Origin: JACKFE01 sp050248735
GTDB lineage: Bacteria; Nitrospirota; Nitrospiria; Nitrospirales; UBA8639
Length of the DNA: 64,000 bases
Direction of reading: 5' to 3'
Assembly: GCA_050248735.1 (NCBI GenBank)
Contig: JBFWRU010000001.1
Span: forward strand, 62,001-126,000
Shown in pieces: positions 33,981 to 42,348 of the stretch. The position numbers were made by a program, and so were the translations under genes. The notes beneath the pieces were generated by a model. The model was not told where the DNA came from and made no database searches. It saw only the letters and a list, made by a program, of their open reading frames with translations. Position 1 is the stretch's first letter. Every line of letters begins with the position of its first letter.

Positions 33981-34820
33981 TTAGTCGTCCTGTCGTCGGG
34001 CCAGAAGGCTTTCACACAGGGAGGCCAGAGTAGACTCCTCTACGTTCCGCACTCCCAGATGATCGACGAGTTTCATTGTGGGATAGATTCGTCTGAATAC
34101 ATCCGGGCCACCTGTCCCCACATCTTCTTCTGCGGCATTCACGAGGGCTCGCAAGGCGACGTGGACGGCCTCCTGTTCAGAAAGGTTCTTTTTAAAGTGT
34201 TCCTTGAGTGAATTGCGGGCATCTTTGCCTCCTGAACCCACAGCATGGAAGTCGGTTTCCTCATACCGCCCACCCGTGATGTCATATTTAAAAATGCGGC
34301 CGCTTTCTCGTTTTTGGTCATACCCGACAAAGAGAGGAATGACCACCAGGCCTTGAAGGACCATGGGGAAATTGGCTTTGACCATTTGTCCTAAATGATT
34401 GGCCTTTCCTTCGCAGGTGAGCGGCTGACCATCAAGTTTTTCATAATGCTCCAGTTCGATCCGAAATAATTTTGCCATTTCCACACAGGGACCGGCGGCA
34501 CCGGCAATAGCCATAGCCGAGAACTCATCGGTTTGAAACACTTTTTCCATTCGCATGGAAGCAATTTGATAGCCTTCGGTTGCACGTCGGTCTCCGGCGA
34601 TGAGCACCCCGTTTTGATAGGTAAAAGCTAGGACCGTTGTTCCATGAGGCAATGGCGGTATTTGGGTTGGAGTTGGCCCGCCAGGCGAAATGGCAGGGTT
34701 TAACAGGTTGTGCCATCTGGCCATGGGCAGCAATTCGGGTTTATGGACGGACAGGTAATGATAAAAACTGGAGTGAGAGTCCAGGGAAAATGAAGACTGA
34801 AAGGGTGTCTCAAATGGCAT
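33981..34820 (-). CDS. prcB: Proteasome beta subunit, with propeptide
   Basis: The 279-residue precursor has a propeptide of about 60 residues ending PLPHG. Self-cleavage would expose Thr61 (in HGTTVLAFTYQNG), the catalytic N-terminal threonine. GDRRATEGYQIA gives the conserved Asp/Arg and AGAAGPCVEMAKL follows. The ATG at 34820 has no clear binding site; the downstream ATG 34724 would shorten the propeptide. The gap to the dop stop is 43 bases, so there is no room for a pup gene, which lies here in actinobacteria. Confidence 0.93.
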   Translation of the reverse strand: MPFETPFQSSFSLDSHSSFYHYLSVHKPELLPMARWHNLLNPAISPGGPTPTQIPPLPHGTTVLAFTYQNGVLIAGDRRATEGYQIASMRMEKVFQTDEFSAMAIAGAAGPCVEMAKLFRIELEHYEKLDGQPLTCEGKANHLGQMVKANFPMVLQGLVVIPLFVGYDQKRESGRIFKYDITGGRYEETDFHAVGSGGKDARNSLKEHFKKNLSEQEAVHVALRALVNAAEEDVGTGGPDVFRRIYPTMKLVDHLGVRNVEESTLASLCESLLARRQDD

Positions 34821-34863
34821 AGGCGTTTGGTATGTTCAAATTGGCCTTCTCGGAAGCAATAGA

Positions 34864-36339
34864 TTATTGAGTCAGGCGCGATATTAACTGATCCACTGTC
34901 TCGATGTCCTGGAATAACTCCCCCGTCAATTGTTGTGTACCGCGATAAGGATCCAGCAATGGAATCCGCTTAATGGCACGATTACCGGTCTCCAAGAGCA
35001 CGGAGGTCCAACTCATGCCATAAATCTGCCGGGGGAACCGTTTGAGACAGGCCCCGCGAAAGTACGCTCGAGAGAGCTTTGGCGCCGTATCGCGTGCCTG
35101 AGTGATTTCCTCGTCGTGCGTGATGCGTTCAAGTTGACCGGATCGTTCCAGGGTACAGGACAAGCTTTTTGTCGTGCGAATGTCATGATATTGTAAATCC
35201 ATCATTGCCACTCGAGGATCATTCCAGGAACACCCTTTGCGATCCATGTAAGATGCCATCAAGTCGTGTTTGGCCACCCAATCCAATTCTCGGTGCAGCA
35301 ACCGGGGATCCCGTTCCAGCGTATCAAGGACGGATTCCCAGCGTACCAGGATATCTTTGGTCATGGGAGTGCATTCCCTGGTGGTATAGAAATGGTGGGC
35401 AGCATGTAAGTATGCCCGCTGGACATCAATGGCCGAGGTATGCTTTCCATTGTTCAAGGCCAGTGACGCCTTGAGGGTTAAATCCCGGGAAACCTGTTTG
35501 ATTGCGTGAACCGGATCGGACAAGTCAATATCCGGGAAGGCTCCATCCTGTTCCAGCATGTCCATGATGATCGCCGTCGTTCCGATTTTCAGAAAAGTCG
35601 AGACTTCCGCCATGTTGGAATCACCCACAATCACATGCAGGCGACGATATTCGGTCCGATGCGCGTGGGGTTCATCCCGCGTATTGATGATCGGCCGCCC
35701 GACCATGGTATTCAAATCCAGCAGGCATTCAAAAAAATCAGCTCGTTGAGACAATTGATAGGAAACCGGATCGGTTCCGTTTTCAGCTCCGACTTTTCCG
35801 GCCCCGCAATAAATTTGGCGGGTGACGAAAAATGGCAAAAGCACGGCTGCCAGACGATCGAAGGAAATTCGACGGGGCAGGAGATAATTTTCATGATATC
35901 CAAAGCTATTGCCCTTGCCATCGGAATTGTTCCGGTACACGATGAACTCATCGGAACCCAGGCTGGCATTCAGTTGGGCTAAGCAATCCGCGACGATTTG
36001 ATCTCCGGCGCGTTCGTACACCAGTGCTTCACGGGGGTTGCTGCATTCCGGGGTTGAGTATTCCGGGTGTGCTCCATCCACATAGAGGCGTCCGGCATTG
36101 GGGAGAATTTTGTTCAGTTGGCGGTTGTAATTGGGCCCGGGCCGCTCAGGCTCTCCTTCCACCCGGTACCCTCGTGCATCCCAGAACGGATTTTCATTTT
36201 CGTAATCCCAGATCGCATCTGGAGAAGGAAGGTCGGGACAATGGGCAATTAATCGGAGAGAATTGGCAACGGGATCGGGGAGTTGCGGGGAGCGCGCGAT
36301 AATGCCGTATTCTGTTTCCGTTCCAAGAATGCGTCGCAA
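34864..36339 (-). CDS. dop: Deamidase of Pup / depupylase Dop
   Basis: The 491-residue paralogue of PafA activates Pup by deamidating its C-terminal Gln and removes it from targets. The N-terminal motif RRILGTETEYGIIAR is followed by the Dop-specific loop region (roughly residues 38-75, with FWDARGYRVEGEPERPGPNY). HPEYSTPECSNP and RPIINTRDEPHAHRTEYRRL follow. Presence of Dop suggests that the modifier may end in Gln. It lies 28 bases after the ATPase gene. Confidence 0.92.
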   Translation of the reverse strand: MRRILGTETEYGIIARSPQLPDPVANSLRLIAHCPDLPSPDAIWDYENENPFWDARGYRVEGEPERPGPNYNRQLNKILPNAGRLYVDGAHPEYSTPECSNPREALVYERAGDQIVADCLAQLNASLGSDEFIVYRNNSDGKGNSFGYHENYLLPRRISFDRLAAVLLPFFVTRQIYCGAGKVGAENGTDPVSYQLSQRADFFECLLDLNTMVGRPIINTRDEPHAHRTEYRRLHVIVGDSNMAEVSTFLKIGTTAIIMDMLEQDGAFPDIDLSDPVHAIKQVSRDLTLKASLALNNGKHTSAIDVQRAYLHAAHHFYTTRECTPMTKDILVRWESVLDTLERDPRLLHRELDWVAKHDLMASYMDRKGCSWNDPRVAMMDLQYHDIRTTKSLSCTLERSGQLERITHDEEITQARDTAPKLSRAYFRGACLKRFPRQIYGMSWTSVLLETGNRAIKRIPLLDPYRGTQQLTGELFQDIETVDQLISRLTQ

Positions 36340-36367
36340 GGAAGCCTCAATTGGGATTTGTTGCCAC

Positions 36368-38047
36368 CTAGAAGTAGTGGCCCACGGTCATGGTTTCTAT
36401 TTCCCGTGATTCCGATCCCTCATCGGTGAGGGTGCGGACGTGGATGATTTTCTCCCCTTTCTTACCGGAAATTTTGGCCCAGTCATCCGGGTGGGTCGTA
36501 TTGGGAAGATCTTCTTGCTCTTTAAATTCCTCGCGGATGGCTTTCAGAAAATCTTCTTCCTTCAAGCCTTTTTCTCCACCGGCAATGGTTCGTTTGATCG
36601 AGAGTTTTTTTGCCCGCGACACGATTCCTTCGATCAAGGCCCCGCTGGCGAAATCCTTGAAGTAGACGGTTTCTTTTTCACCATTGGCATAGGTGACCTC
36701 AAGGAATTGGTTGTCTTCCGTTTTCGCATACATCGATTCCACGGTTGTTTCGATCAAATGCTGACAGTAGGCAACCCGGTCATTCTGGTGTTGCGCCAAC
36801 TCCGATTCAGCGAGTGGCAAATCCTGCGTTAGGTATTTGGTTAAAATGTCTTTGGCATTCTGTTTGTCGGGCCGTGGGATTTTAATTTTGATGTCGAGGC
36901 GCCCCGGACGAAGTACGGCGGGGTCGATCAGGTCTTGCCGGTTGCTGGCCCCAATGACGATCACATCGCGGAGGCTTTCTACTCCGTCAATCTCTGCCAG
37001 AAATTGCGGAACGATCGTGGATTCGATGTCGGACGAAATCCCGGTTCCTCGTGTACGAAAGAGGGCATCCATTTCATCAAAAAACACGATGACCGGATTT
37101 CCGGTAGACGCCTTTTCCTTGGCTTTGGCAAACACTTCCCTGATTTGTCGTTCGGATTCCCCGACATATTTATTGAGGAGTTCCGGCCCTTTGACGTGAA
37201 GAAAATAACTCCGGACCTCTTTGCCTTTGAGATGCCCCAATTTTTTGGCGATGGAATTGGCGACGGCCTTGGCAATCAGGGTTTTTCCGCACCCGGGAGG
37301 CCCATAGAGTAAAACGCCCTTAGGGGGAGAAAGCCGGTGTTCGGCAAACAATTCGGGATAGAGAAAGGGTAATTCTACTGCATCTTTGATTTGTTCCAGT
37401 TCCTTTTTTAGCCCTCCGATTTGCTCATAGGAAATGTCCGGGACTTCCTCGATCACCAGTTCTTCCATATCGGTTTTGGGAAGTTTTTCCGTGACATAGC
37501 CTGATCGCGGTTCAAATAAGAGATGATCTCCTACGCTCAGGGTTTCGGCGGCCAGACTATCGGAAAGTTCCACGACTCGTTCGTCATCGAGATGCAGACT
37601 GATAATGGCCCGGCCATTCTCCAGGAGTTGCTTGAGATGAGCGATTTCTCCCTGTGGATCATAGCCTCTGGCTTCAATGACATTGAGCCCTTCATTGAGG
37701 ATCACTTCCTGGCCCCGGTGGAGGGTATCGAGGGGGATGGATGGATGGAGATTGACTCGGAGTTTTCTGCCTCCCAGTGACACATTGACGGTTCCGTCAA
37801 CATTGGCGCTGTAAAATATGGCAAAGGTCGAGGGCGGTGCTGTTAGTTTGTCGACTTCCTGCCGAAGGGCCTCAATCTGGGTTTTGGCTTCCTGGAGGCT
37901 GGTCGCCAATCGTTCGTTCTGACGTTCGGAGAGGTGTAATTTGTTCCGGGACTCATGAAGCTGCTTTAGCTCAAGCTCCATGGTTTCCAGTTCTGACCGG
38001 AGCCGTTGGATCTCCCGAGTATGTTCATCTGCTTTTTTTATGCTCAT
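36368..38047 (-). CDS. arc: Proteasome-activating AAA+ ATPase (ARC/Mpa)
   Basis: The 559-residue protein has an N-terminal coiled coil (about 5-68) that should bind the modifier, then the OB domain pair. A single AAA+ module follows: Walker A LYGPPGCGKTLIAKA, Walker B IVFFDEMDALFRTRG and arginine-finger region IGASNRQDLIDPAVLRPGR. It ends in GHYF, with the penultimate Tyr of the HbYX-type tail that opens the 20S gate. It unfolds tagged proteins and feeds the PrcAB proteasome. It is the first gene of the run; a good promoter lies about 120 bases upstream. Confidence 0.93.
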   Translation of the reverse strand: MSIKKADEHTREIQRLRSELETMELELKQLHESRNKLHLSERQNERLATSLQEAKTQIEALRQEVDKLTAPPSTFAIFYSANVDGTVNVSLGGRKLRVNLHPSIPLDTLHRGQEVILNEGLNVIEARGYDPQGEIAHLKQLLENGRAIISLHLDDERVVELSDSLAAETLSVGDHLLFEPRSGYVTEKLPKTDMEELVIEEVPDISYEQIGGLKKELEQIKDAVELPFLYPELFAEHRLSPPKGVLLYGPPGCGKTLIAKAVANSIAKKLGHLKGKEVRSYFLHVKGPELLNKYVGESERQIREVFAKAKEKASTGNPVIVFFDEMDALFRTRGTGISSDIESTIVPQFLAEIDGVESLRDVIVIGASNRQDLIDPAVLRPGRLDIKIKIPRPDKQNAKDILTKYLTQDLPLAESELAQHQNDRVAYCQHLIETTVESMYAKTEDNQFLEVTYANGEKETVYFKDFASGALIEGIVSRAKKLSIKRTIAGGEKGLKEEDFLKAIREEFKEQEDLPNTTHPDDWAKISGKKGEKIIHVRTLTDEGSESREIETMTVGHYF

Positions 38048-38167
38048 GGGAAGCTATGCGTACCTTCTCGCCTTTCAAAGGTTGAAACAATCCCTCCTTT
38101 GAGGGAGGAATCCACGCGTGGGTACTTGTCGTTGTTGAAGAGAAATCCGAATTGCGTGATGCATAAA

Positions 38168-38197
38168 ATTTTATCACTCAATTTTTTTTTCGGTCAA
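38168..38197 (-). promoter_or_regulatory. Predicted sigma-70 promoter of the proteasome operon
   Basis: On the minus strand TTGACC (38197-38192) and TAAAAT (38173-38168) are separated by 18 bases, each one mismatch from consensus. Transcription should begin near 38161, giving a 5' leader of about 115 bases that contains a CCTCC/GGAGG hairpin around 38090-38110. Confidence 0.5.
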
Positions 38198-38243
38198 CCA
38201 ACGTCGGCAACTCAGTCGGTGCCATGAATTGATCCTATCGGCA

Positions 38244-38870
38244 TCATGCTAACAGGTCAAGGAAGGCTTTGGTGGTTCGGGCTACGTTCTCTGCTTGAAG
38301 GATGGAAGAGATGACTGCCACACCATAGGCCCCTGACTCACATAATTCCGGTACTCGTTTTGGTGTGACTCCCCCGATCGCGTAAATGGGAATGCGAGAA
38401 GTTCTGCAGGCCTCCTCGAGGATATTCAGCCCAAGAGGATCTCCATACATTCGTTTAGAGAGCGTATCATAAATCGGCCCCAGTACCACAAAATCAGCCC
38501 CTTCGGATTCAGCGGCCTTGGTCTCCTCGAGGGAATGGGTGGAAACCCCGATCAATCGTTTGGGACCCAAAAGCCGGCGGGCCACTGCGGTGGGCAGGCT
38601 GGAAGTCCGAAGATGCACGCCGCCGGCATATAACGCCAATGCCAGATCTATTCGGTCATTAATAATCCACTGGGCTTGATGTGCGGAAAAGATGGGATCT
38701 AATTCTTGAACGAGTCGACAAAGGTCACGGGTCGTCAAGTCTTTTTCTCTGACTTGGATGAAACGTGCTCCGTTTTTCAGGGCTTGGGTCAACACGGATG
38801 CCAGGGGGCGCTGAGCAGTTTGGTGACGGTCGGTAATGAGGTACAGCCGAGGCAGGGAGGAGACGGTCAT
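38244..38870 (-). CDS. thiE: Thiamine-phosphate synthase
   Basis: The 208-residue TIM-barrel enzyme joins HMP diphosphate and thiazole phosphate to thiamine phosphate. Family motifs are LYLITDRHQ, FIQVREKDLTTRDL, IINDRIDLALALYAGGVHL and FVVLGPIYDTLSKRMYG, followed by IYAIGGVTP. It begins eight bases after thiG, so thiS-thiG-thiE form one operon. Confidence 0.93.
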   Translation of the reverse strand: MTVSSLPRLYLITDRHQTAQRPLASVLTQALKNGARFIQVREKDLTTRDLCRLVQELDPIFSAHQAQWIINDRIDLALALYAGGVHLRTSSLPTAVARRLLGPKRLIGVSTHSLEETKAAESEGADFVVLGPIYDTLSKRMYGDPLGLNILEEACRTSRIPIYAIGGVTPKRVPELCESGAYGVAVISSILQAENVARTTKAFLDLLA

Positions 38871-38878
38871 GCCGAGGG

Positions 38879-39652
38879 TTACAGCATTCCCTCTATCGGA
38901 CTACTCGCTGTGGCATATAATTTTCGAGGAATTCTTCCGGCTTTGTAAGCCAGGCGTCCGGCATCCACGGCATATCTCATGGCGGTGGCCATCATGATGG
39001 GATCTTTGGCTCCGGCAATAGCGGTATTCATCAACACCGCATCGGCTCCATATTCCATGGCCAGAGCCGCATCGGATGCCGTTCCGACCCCGGCATCGAC
39101 AATGACGGGTACATTGACGGTTTCCATGATAATTTTAAGGTTATACGGGTTCCGGATACCGAGGCCCGAACCAATTGGAGCGGCTAAAGGCATAACAGCT
39201 GGACACCCGATATCGACCAGTTTTTTTGCAACGATCGGATCATCATTGGTATAGGGTAATACGATGAATCCCTCGGCAATGAGTATTTTGGCGGCTTCGA
39301 TTAAACCGGCTGTATCAGGAAATAACGTCCGTTCATCTCCCAATACCTCCAACTTGATCAAATCCGACACTCCGGCCGCTCTGGCCAGCCGGGAATACCG
39401 TACGGCATCTTCCACCGAATAACATCCGGCCGTATTGGGCAAAATGGTGTATTTTTTGGGATCAATGTAATCAAGAAGATTTTCTTTGTTTTTATCGGTA
39501 ATGTTCACTCGCCGGACGGCGACAGTGACCACCTCAGCCCCTGAGGCTTCAATGGCCTTTTGGGTTTCAATGAAATCCTTGTATTTCCCCGTTCCCACCC
39601 ATAAACGGGATCGGAACTCTCGGCCGGCAATGATTAAGGGGTCATGTTCCAT
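38879..39652 (-). CDS. thiG: Thiazole synthase
   Basis: The 257-residue TIM-barrel enzyme makes the thiazole phosphate of thiamine from deoxyxylulose phosphate, dehydroglycine and ThiS-thiocarboxylate. Motifs: FRSRLWVGTGKYKDF, VAVRRVNI, LPNTAGCYSVEDAVR with the Lys (IKLEVLGD) that forms the Schiff base, and PVIVDAGVGTASDAALAMEYGADAV-type sequence near the end. It starts eight bases after thiS. Confidence 0.95.
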   Translation of the reverse strand: MEHDPLIIAGREFRSRLWVGTGKYKDFIETQKAIEASGAEVVTVAVRRVNITDKNKENLLDYIDPKKYTILPNTAGCYSVEDAVRYSRLARAAGVSDLIKLEVLGDERTLFPDTAGLIEAAKILIAEGFIVLPYTNDDPIVAKKLVDIGCPAVMPLAAPIGSGLGIRNPYNLKIIMETVNVPVIVDAGVGTASDAALAMEYGADAVLMNTAIAGAKDPIMMATAMRYAVDAGRLAYKAGRIPRKLYATASSPIEGML

Positions 39653-39660
39653 GGGTACTC

Positions 39661-39882
39661 TCAGTGAATGTGTGTTCCAGGTGAACCGCCGCCGATAAAG
39701 CTGATAATTTCAATCCGATCTCCTTCTTGGATTTTCCTGGTTGGGAACATGGAGCGATCCAGAATGCTCAGATTGATTTCAACGGCTACACGATCCGGTT
39801 GAAGTTCAAGTTGTTGGAGGAGAGTCCCGACGGACAGGTCGGGAACAACTTCTTTCGACTCTCCATTCAGGGTAATCCTCAT
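39661..39882 (-). CDS. thiS: Sulfur carrier ThiS with C-terminal tail
   Basis: The 73-residue beta-grasp protein has the ThiS pattern RITLNGESKEVV, TLLQQLELQPDRVAVEIN and GDRIEIISFIGGG. Active ThiS ends in Gly-Gly, whose carboxyl is adenylated and thiolated. Here seven more residues (SPGTHIH) follow the Gly run before TGA, so the protein would need trimming or work differently. ATG 39882 is preferred to the in-frame TTG just before it. Confidence 0.9.
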   Translation of the reverse strand: MRITLNGESKEVVPDLSVGTLLQQLELQPDRVAVEINLSILDRSMFPTRKIQEGDRIEIISFIGGGSPGTHIH

Positions 39883-39936
39883 CAATGGCGCTTGTTGGGC
39901 TTGTTTGATTCGTGCCTTGCGAAGTGCGCTCCGACC

Positions 39937-39966
39937 ATCCTACGGGACCTTCGAAATTCTTGTCAA
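39937..39966 (-). promoter_or_regulatory. Predicted promoter of thiS-thiG-thiE
   Basis: On the minus strand a perfect TTGACA (39966-39961) and TAGGAT (39942-39937) are 18 bases apart. The leader to thiS would be only about 50 bases, too short for a TPP riboswitch, and no riboswitch consensus is seen. Confidence 0.45.
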
Positions 39967-40094
39967 CGAAAAGGCCGGAAGAGAAATGTCGCGGACCTTC
40001 GGCTGGTATTGGTCATGGTTTCTGGCATACAATAAACTATACTCACGATATTGAAACAAAAGGGGAAGGGGAGAATCGTTCAGGTCGATTATTC

Positions 40095-40568
40095 ATGAAT
40101 ACGATCAACCAGGAACTTGCTGCTCTTTTTTCCTCGATGGCCGGGCTGTTGGTCACGCGGAATGAAAATCCCTATAAGGTGCGGGCTTACCGTCGTGCAG
40201 CTGAGACCATTCGTGATCTTCCTGAAGAGATTTCACATGTGTGGGAGCGGGGTGCTCTTCAATCCCTTCCTGGCATTGGAAAAGATTTGGCCGCCAAAAT
40301 TCAGGAATACCTAACCACCGGGCGAATCCGGTCTTACGAAGAACTGAAGACTCCTTTACCGGAGTCGGTTCGGGAGTGGGTGGATTTGCCTGGGTTTTCC
40401 GAGCCAATCGTGCATGATTTGTTTTTTCGATTGGGGATTAGTACCTGGGAAGATCTCGAAGCACTCGCGAAGTCCCATCTTTTGCGCACCTTGCCGGGTT
40501 TGGGGGCTCGTAGCGAAGATATCGTCTCGGTGATCCAACAACGGCGTATGGAGTGTGAGAAAATTTAA
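40095..40568 (+). CDS. Helix-hairpin-helix protein (PolX N-terminal-like)
   Basis: The ATG at 40095 is chosen because the protein family starts there (NQELAALFSSMAGLL); the open frame from 39912 overlaps the thi promoter. The 157 residues resemble the N-terminal 8-kDa/HhH part of family X DNA polymerases: NPYKVRAYRRAAETI, then the HhH motif LQSLPGIGKDLAAKIQEYL and a second LRTLPGLGARSEDIV. The polymerase and PHP parts are absent, so it is a free-standing DNA-binding domain, perhaps in repair. The protein is divergently transcribed from the thi operon. Confidence 0.75.
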   Translation: MNTINQELAALFSSMAGLLVTRNENPYKVRAYRRAAETIRDLPEEISHVWERGALQSLPGIGKDLAAKIQEYLTTGRIRSYEELKTPLPESVREWVDLPGFSEPIVHDLFFRLGISTWEDLEALAKSHLLRTLPGLGARSEDIVSVIQQRRMECEKI

Positions 40569-40663
40569 TGTCAGGTTCTGCGGAAAAGGCCATTCATCTT
40601 CAGAAAAGTCACCGCAGAGAGGAAGAGGAAAAAGACGGATCGCTCTCACAATATAAAGTATAG
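40568..40663 (+). CDS. Possible coupled 31-residue ORF
   Basis: The ATG overlaps the TAA of the helix-hairpin-helix gene (TAATG), a typical coupling arrangement. The 31 residues are charged (HRREEEEKD in the middle). There is no independent binding site and no family is recognised; it could be chance. Confidence 0.2.
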   Translation: MSGSAEKAIHLQKSHRREEEEKDGSLSQYKV

Positions 40664-40728
40664 AATAGGACGCTCGAAGGGATTTTCAAAAATCTTATTG
40701 GCAGTTCACCTTAACAGGACGATGTCGC

Positions 40729-40965
40729 ATGGCTCTTGAAGCATTTATTCTCATGGAAACAACCGGTAATCATACAAAAAGCGCCTATAAAACCGTCACT
40801 CGGATTCCCGGTGTGAAAGCCGTGTATCCGGTAACGGGGCCTTATGATCTCATTGCTCAGATTGAGGCAAATACTATGGAAGAACTCAATGAGTTGGTCA
40901 TGACCCGTATCAGAGGTGTGGATGGCGTGACTAAGACGAATACCGCTATTGTGCTCAATCTCTAA
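40729..40965 (+). CDS. Stand-alone Lrp/AsnC ligand-binding (RAM) domain
   Basis: The 78 residues match only the C-terminal regulatory domain of Lrp/AsnC regulators: AFILMETTGNHTKSAYKTV, GVKAVYPVTGPYDLIAQI, then a C-terminal VTKTNTAIVLNL. The DNA-binding helix-turn-helix is missing and no frame upstream encodes one, so it is a genuine SARD-type single-domain protein that binds amino acids or another regulator. It converges on ctpA. Confidence 0.85.
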   Translation: MALEAFILMETTGNHTKSAYKTVTRIPGVKAVYPVTGPYDLIAQIEANTMEELNELVMTRIRGVDGVTKTNTAIVLNL

Positions 40966-40983
40966 AGGCCGCTGGACTGATTT

Positions 40984-41006
40984 CGGCCGCGTATGTCACG
41001 CGGCCG
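40984..41006. other. GC-rich hairpin over the ctpA stop
   Basis: CGGCCGCGT (40984-40992) and ACGCGGCCG (40998-41006) form a nine-pair perfect stem with a five-base loop. It covers the ctpA stop and lies between two convergent genes. There is no T-run, so it would not be a classical intrinsic terminator; it may still end or protect transcripts from both sides. Confidence 0.4.
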
Positions 41007-42321
41007 GCTTCAGTTGTTTGAAGACCTTCCAGGATTTCAACATTTCGACCGCTTTTAACAGTTGAGCATCCTCCTGAGGAATCGGCTGGGGGCCATCTTT
41101 ATCGATCTCGGTCGGTTTTTTTGCGGCCGCGGACTTATCCGTTGTCGACCCTGTTTTCGTCTTGTCGGAGGCTACTTCTCCTTTTTTGGGGGCTTCTCCT
41201 TCTTGTTTCGCCACCTGTGTTGTTTTCGGATCAATGACGATATCGGGTTGAATGCCAATGGAATGAATGGATTTTCCATTGGGTGTGTAATATTTGGCTG
41301 TGGTCAGCCGAAGCCCGGACCCATCGGATAACGGTAGGATCGTTTGGACGGATCCTTTTCCGAATGTGGTGGTCCCGATGATGACGGCTTTGCCCCAATC
41401 TTGCATGGCTGCAGCTACAATTTCCGAAGCACTGGCCGAACCATGATTCACCAGAACGATCATGGGGTATTCGTAATTCTTGCTGGTGGTCCGTGCTCGA
41501 TACTCATCCTTTTTGCCATTCCGCCCTTGAATGGATACCACCAAGCGTCCTGCATCCAGAAATTGCTCGGAGACCCCAACAGCCGCCGTGAGAAGCCCGC
41601 CTGGATTATTGCGGAGATCAATGATCAGGCCTTGAATATTCTTGGCGACCAACGTTTCAATTTCGCCGGTGAGATCTTCCGCAGTCGATTCTTGGAATTG
41701 GTTGATACGTACATAGCCCAGATTGCCTTCAAATAGTTTTGAGCGGACGCTCTGAATCTTGATGATGTCCCTCGTCAACGTGAAGTCCAGAGGATTTTCC
41801 GTCCCTTCCCGTTCTACCGTTAAATGGACGGAGGTGCCACGGGCACCACGCATGCGCTGGACGGCTTCCATGAGGGTCAGGTCCTTGGTTGGTGTCTCGT
41901 CCACTTTCGTGATGATATCGCCGGCTTGAATGCCAGCAGTATAGGCCGGAGTGTCCTCGATAGGCGCGATGACCGTCAATCGATTGTTTTTGACGCCGAT
42001 TTGAATGCCCAGGCCTCCAAACTCCCCTTTGGTTTCTACTTGCATTTCCTTGAACATGTCCTGGGTCATAAACGACGAATGCGGATCGAGGCTGGCAAGC
42101 ATGCCCCGTAAGGCTCCATGAACCAAGTCCTTGGTTTGGGTTTCCTCTACGTAATGTTTTTTGACTTGTGCGAGCACTTCGGCAAAAATCTGCAACTCCT
42201 CGTAGGTTTCGCTGGCATAACCTATTCGATCACCGCCTTTTCCAATCAGGATGCCCAGGAACAAAATGGCGGTTAACGTCAACCCGGAAATGAAAACCGT
42301 AGAAATTCGTTCTTTTGACAT
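40996..42321 (-). CDS. ctpA: Carboxy-terminal processing protease (S41)
   Basis: The 441-residue exported protease has an N-terminal anchor (ISGLTLTAILFLGILIG), a PDZ domain (about 95-180, GGLGIQIGVKNNRL) and a catalytic S41 domain. The Ser/Lys dyad is seen in VNHGSASASEIVAAAMQDWG and FGKGSVQTILPL. A Lys/Thr-rich stretch (about 370-420) precedes the end. It trims exported proteins or cell-wall hydrolases. The neighbouring EnvC-like gene upstream (27-base gap) is a frequent partner. Confidence 0.93.
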   Translation of the reverse strand: MSKERISTVFISGLTLTAILFLGILIGKGGDRIGYASETYEELQIFAEVLAQVKKHYVEETQTKDLVHGALRGMLASLDPHSSFMTQDMFKEMQVETKGEFGGLGIQIGVKNNRLTVIAPIEDTPAYTAGIQAGDIITKVDETPTKDLTLMEAVQRMRGARGTSVHLTVEREGTENPLDFTLTRDIIKIQSVRSKLFEGNLGYVRINQFQESTAEDLTGEIETLVAKNIQGLIIDLRNNPGGLLTAAVGVSEQFLDAGRLVVSIQGRNGKKDEYRARTTSKNYEYPMIVLVNHGSASASEIVAAAMQDWGKAVIIGTTTFGKGSVQTILPLSDGSGLRLTTAKYYTPNGKSIHSIGIQPDIVIDPKTTQVAKQEGEAPKKGEVASDKTKTGSTTDKSAAAKKPTEIDKDGPQPIPQEDAQLLKAVEMLKSWKVFKQLKPAA

Positions 42322-42348
42322 GGAAAATTCCTTCTTTCAGTTAAGTCA

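Noticed and set aside
34821..34863. Room for a pup gene between dop and prcB
   Set aside because: Only 43 bases remain, and the neighbouring frames clearly belong to dop and prcB.
39883..40090. Possible TPP riboswitch before thiS
   Set aside because: No CTGAGA/ACCC or related thi-box sequence is present and the predicted leader is too short.
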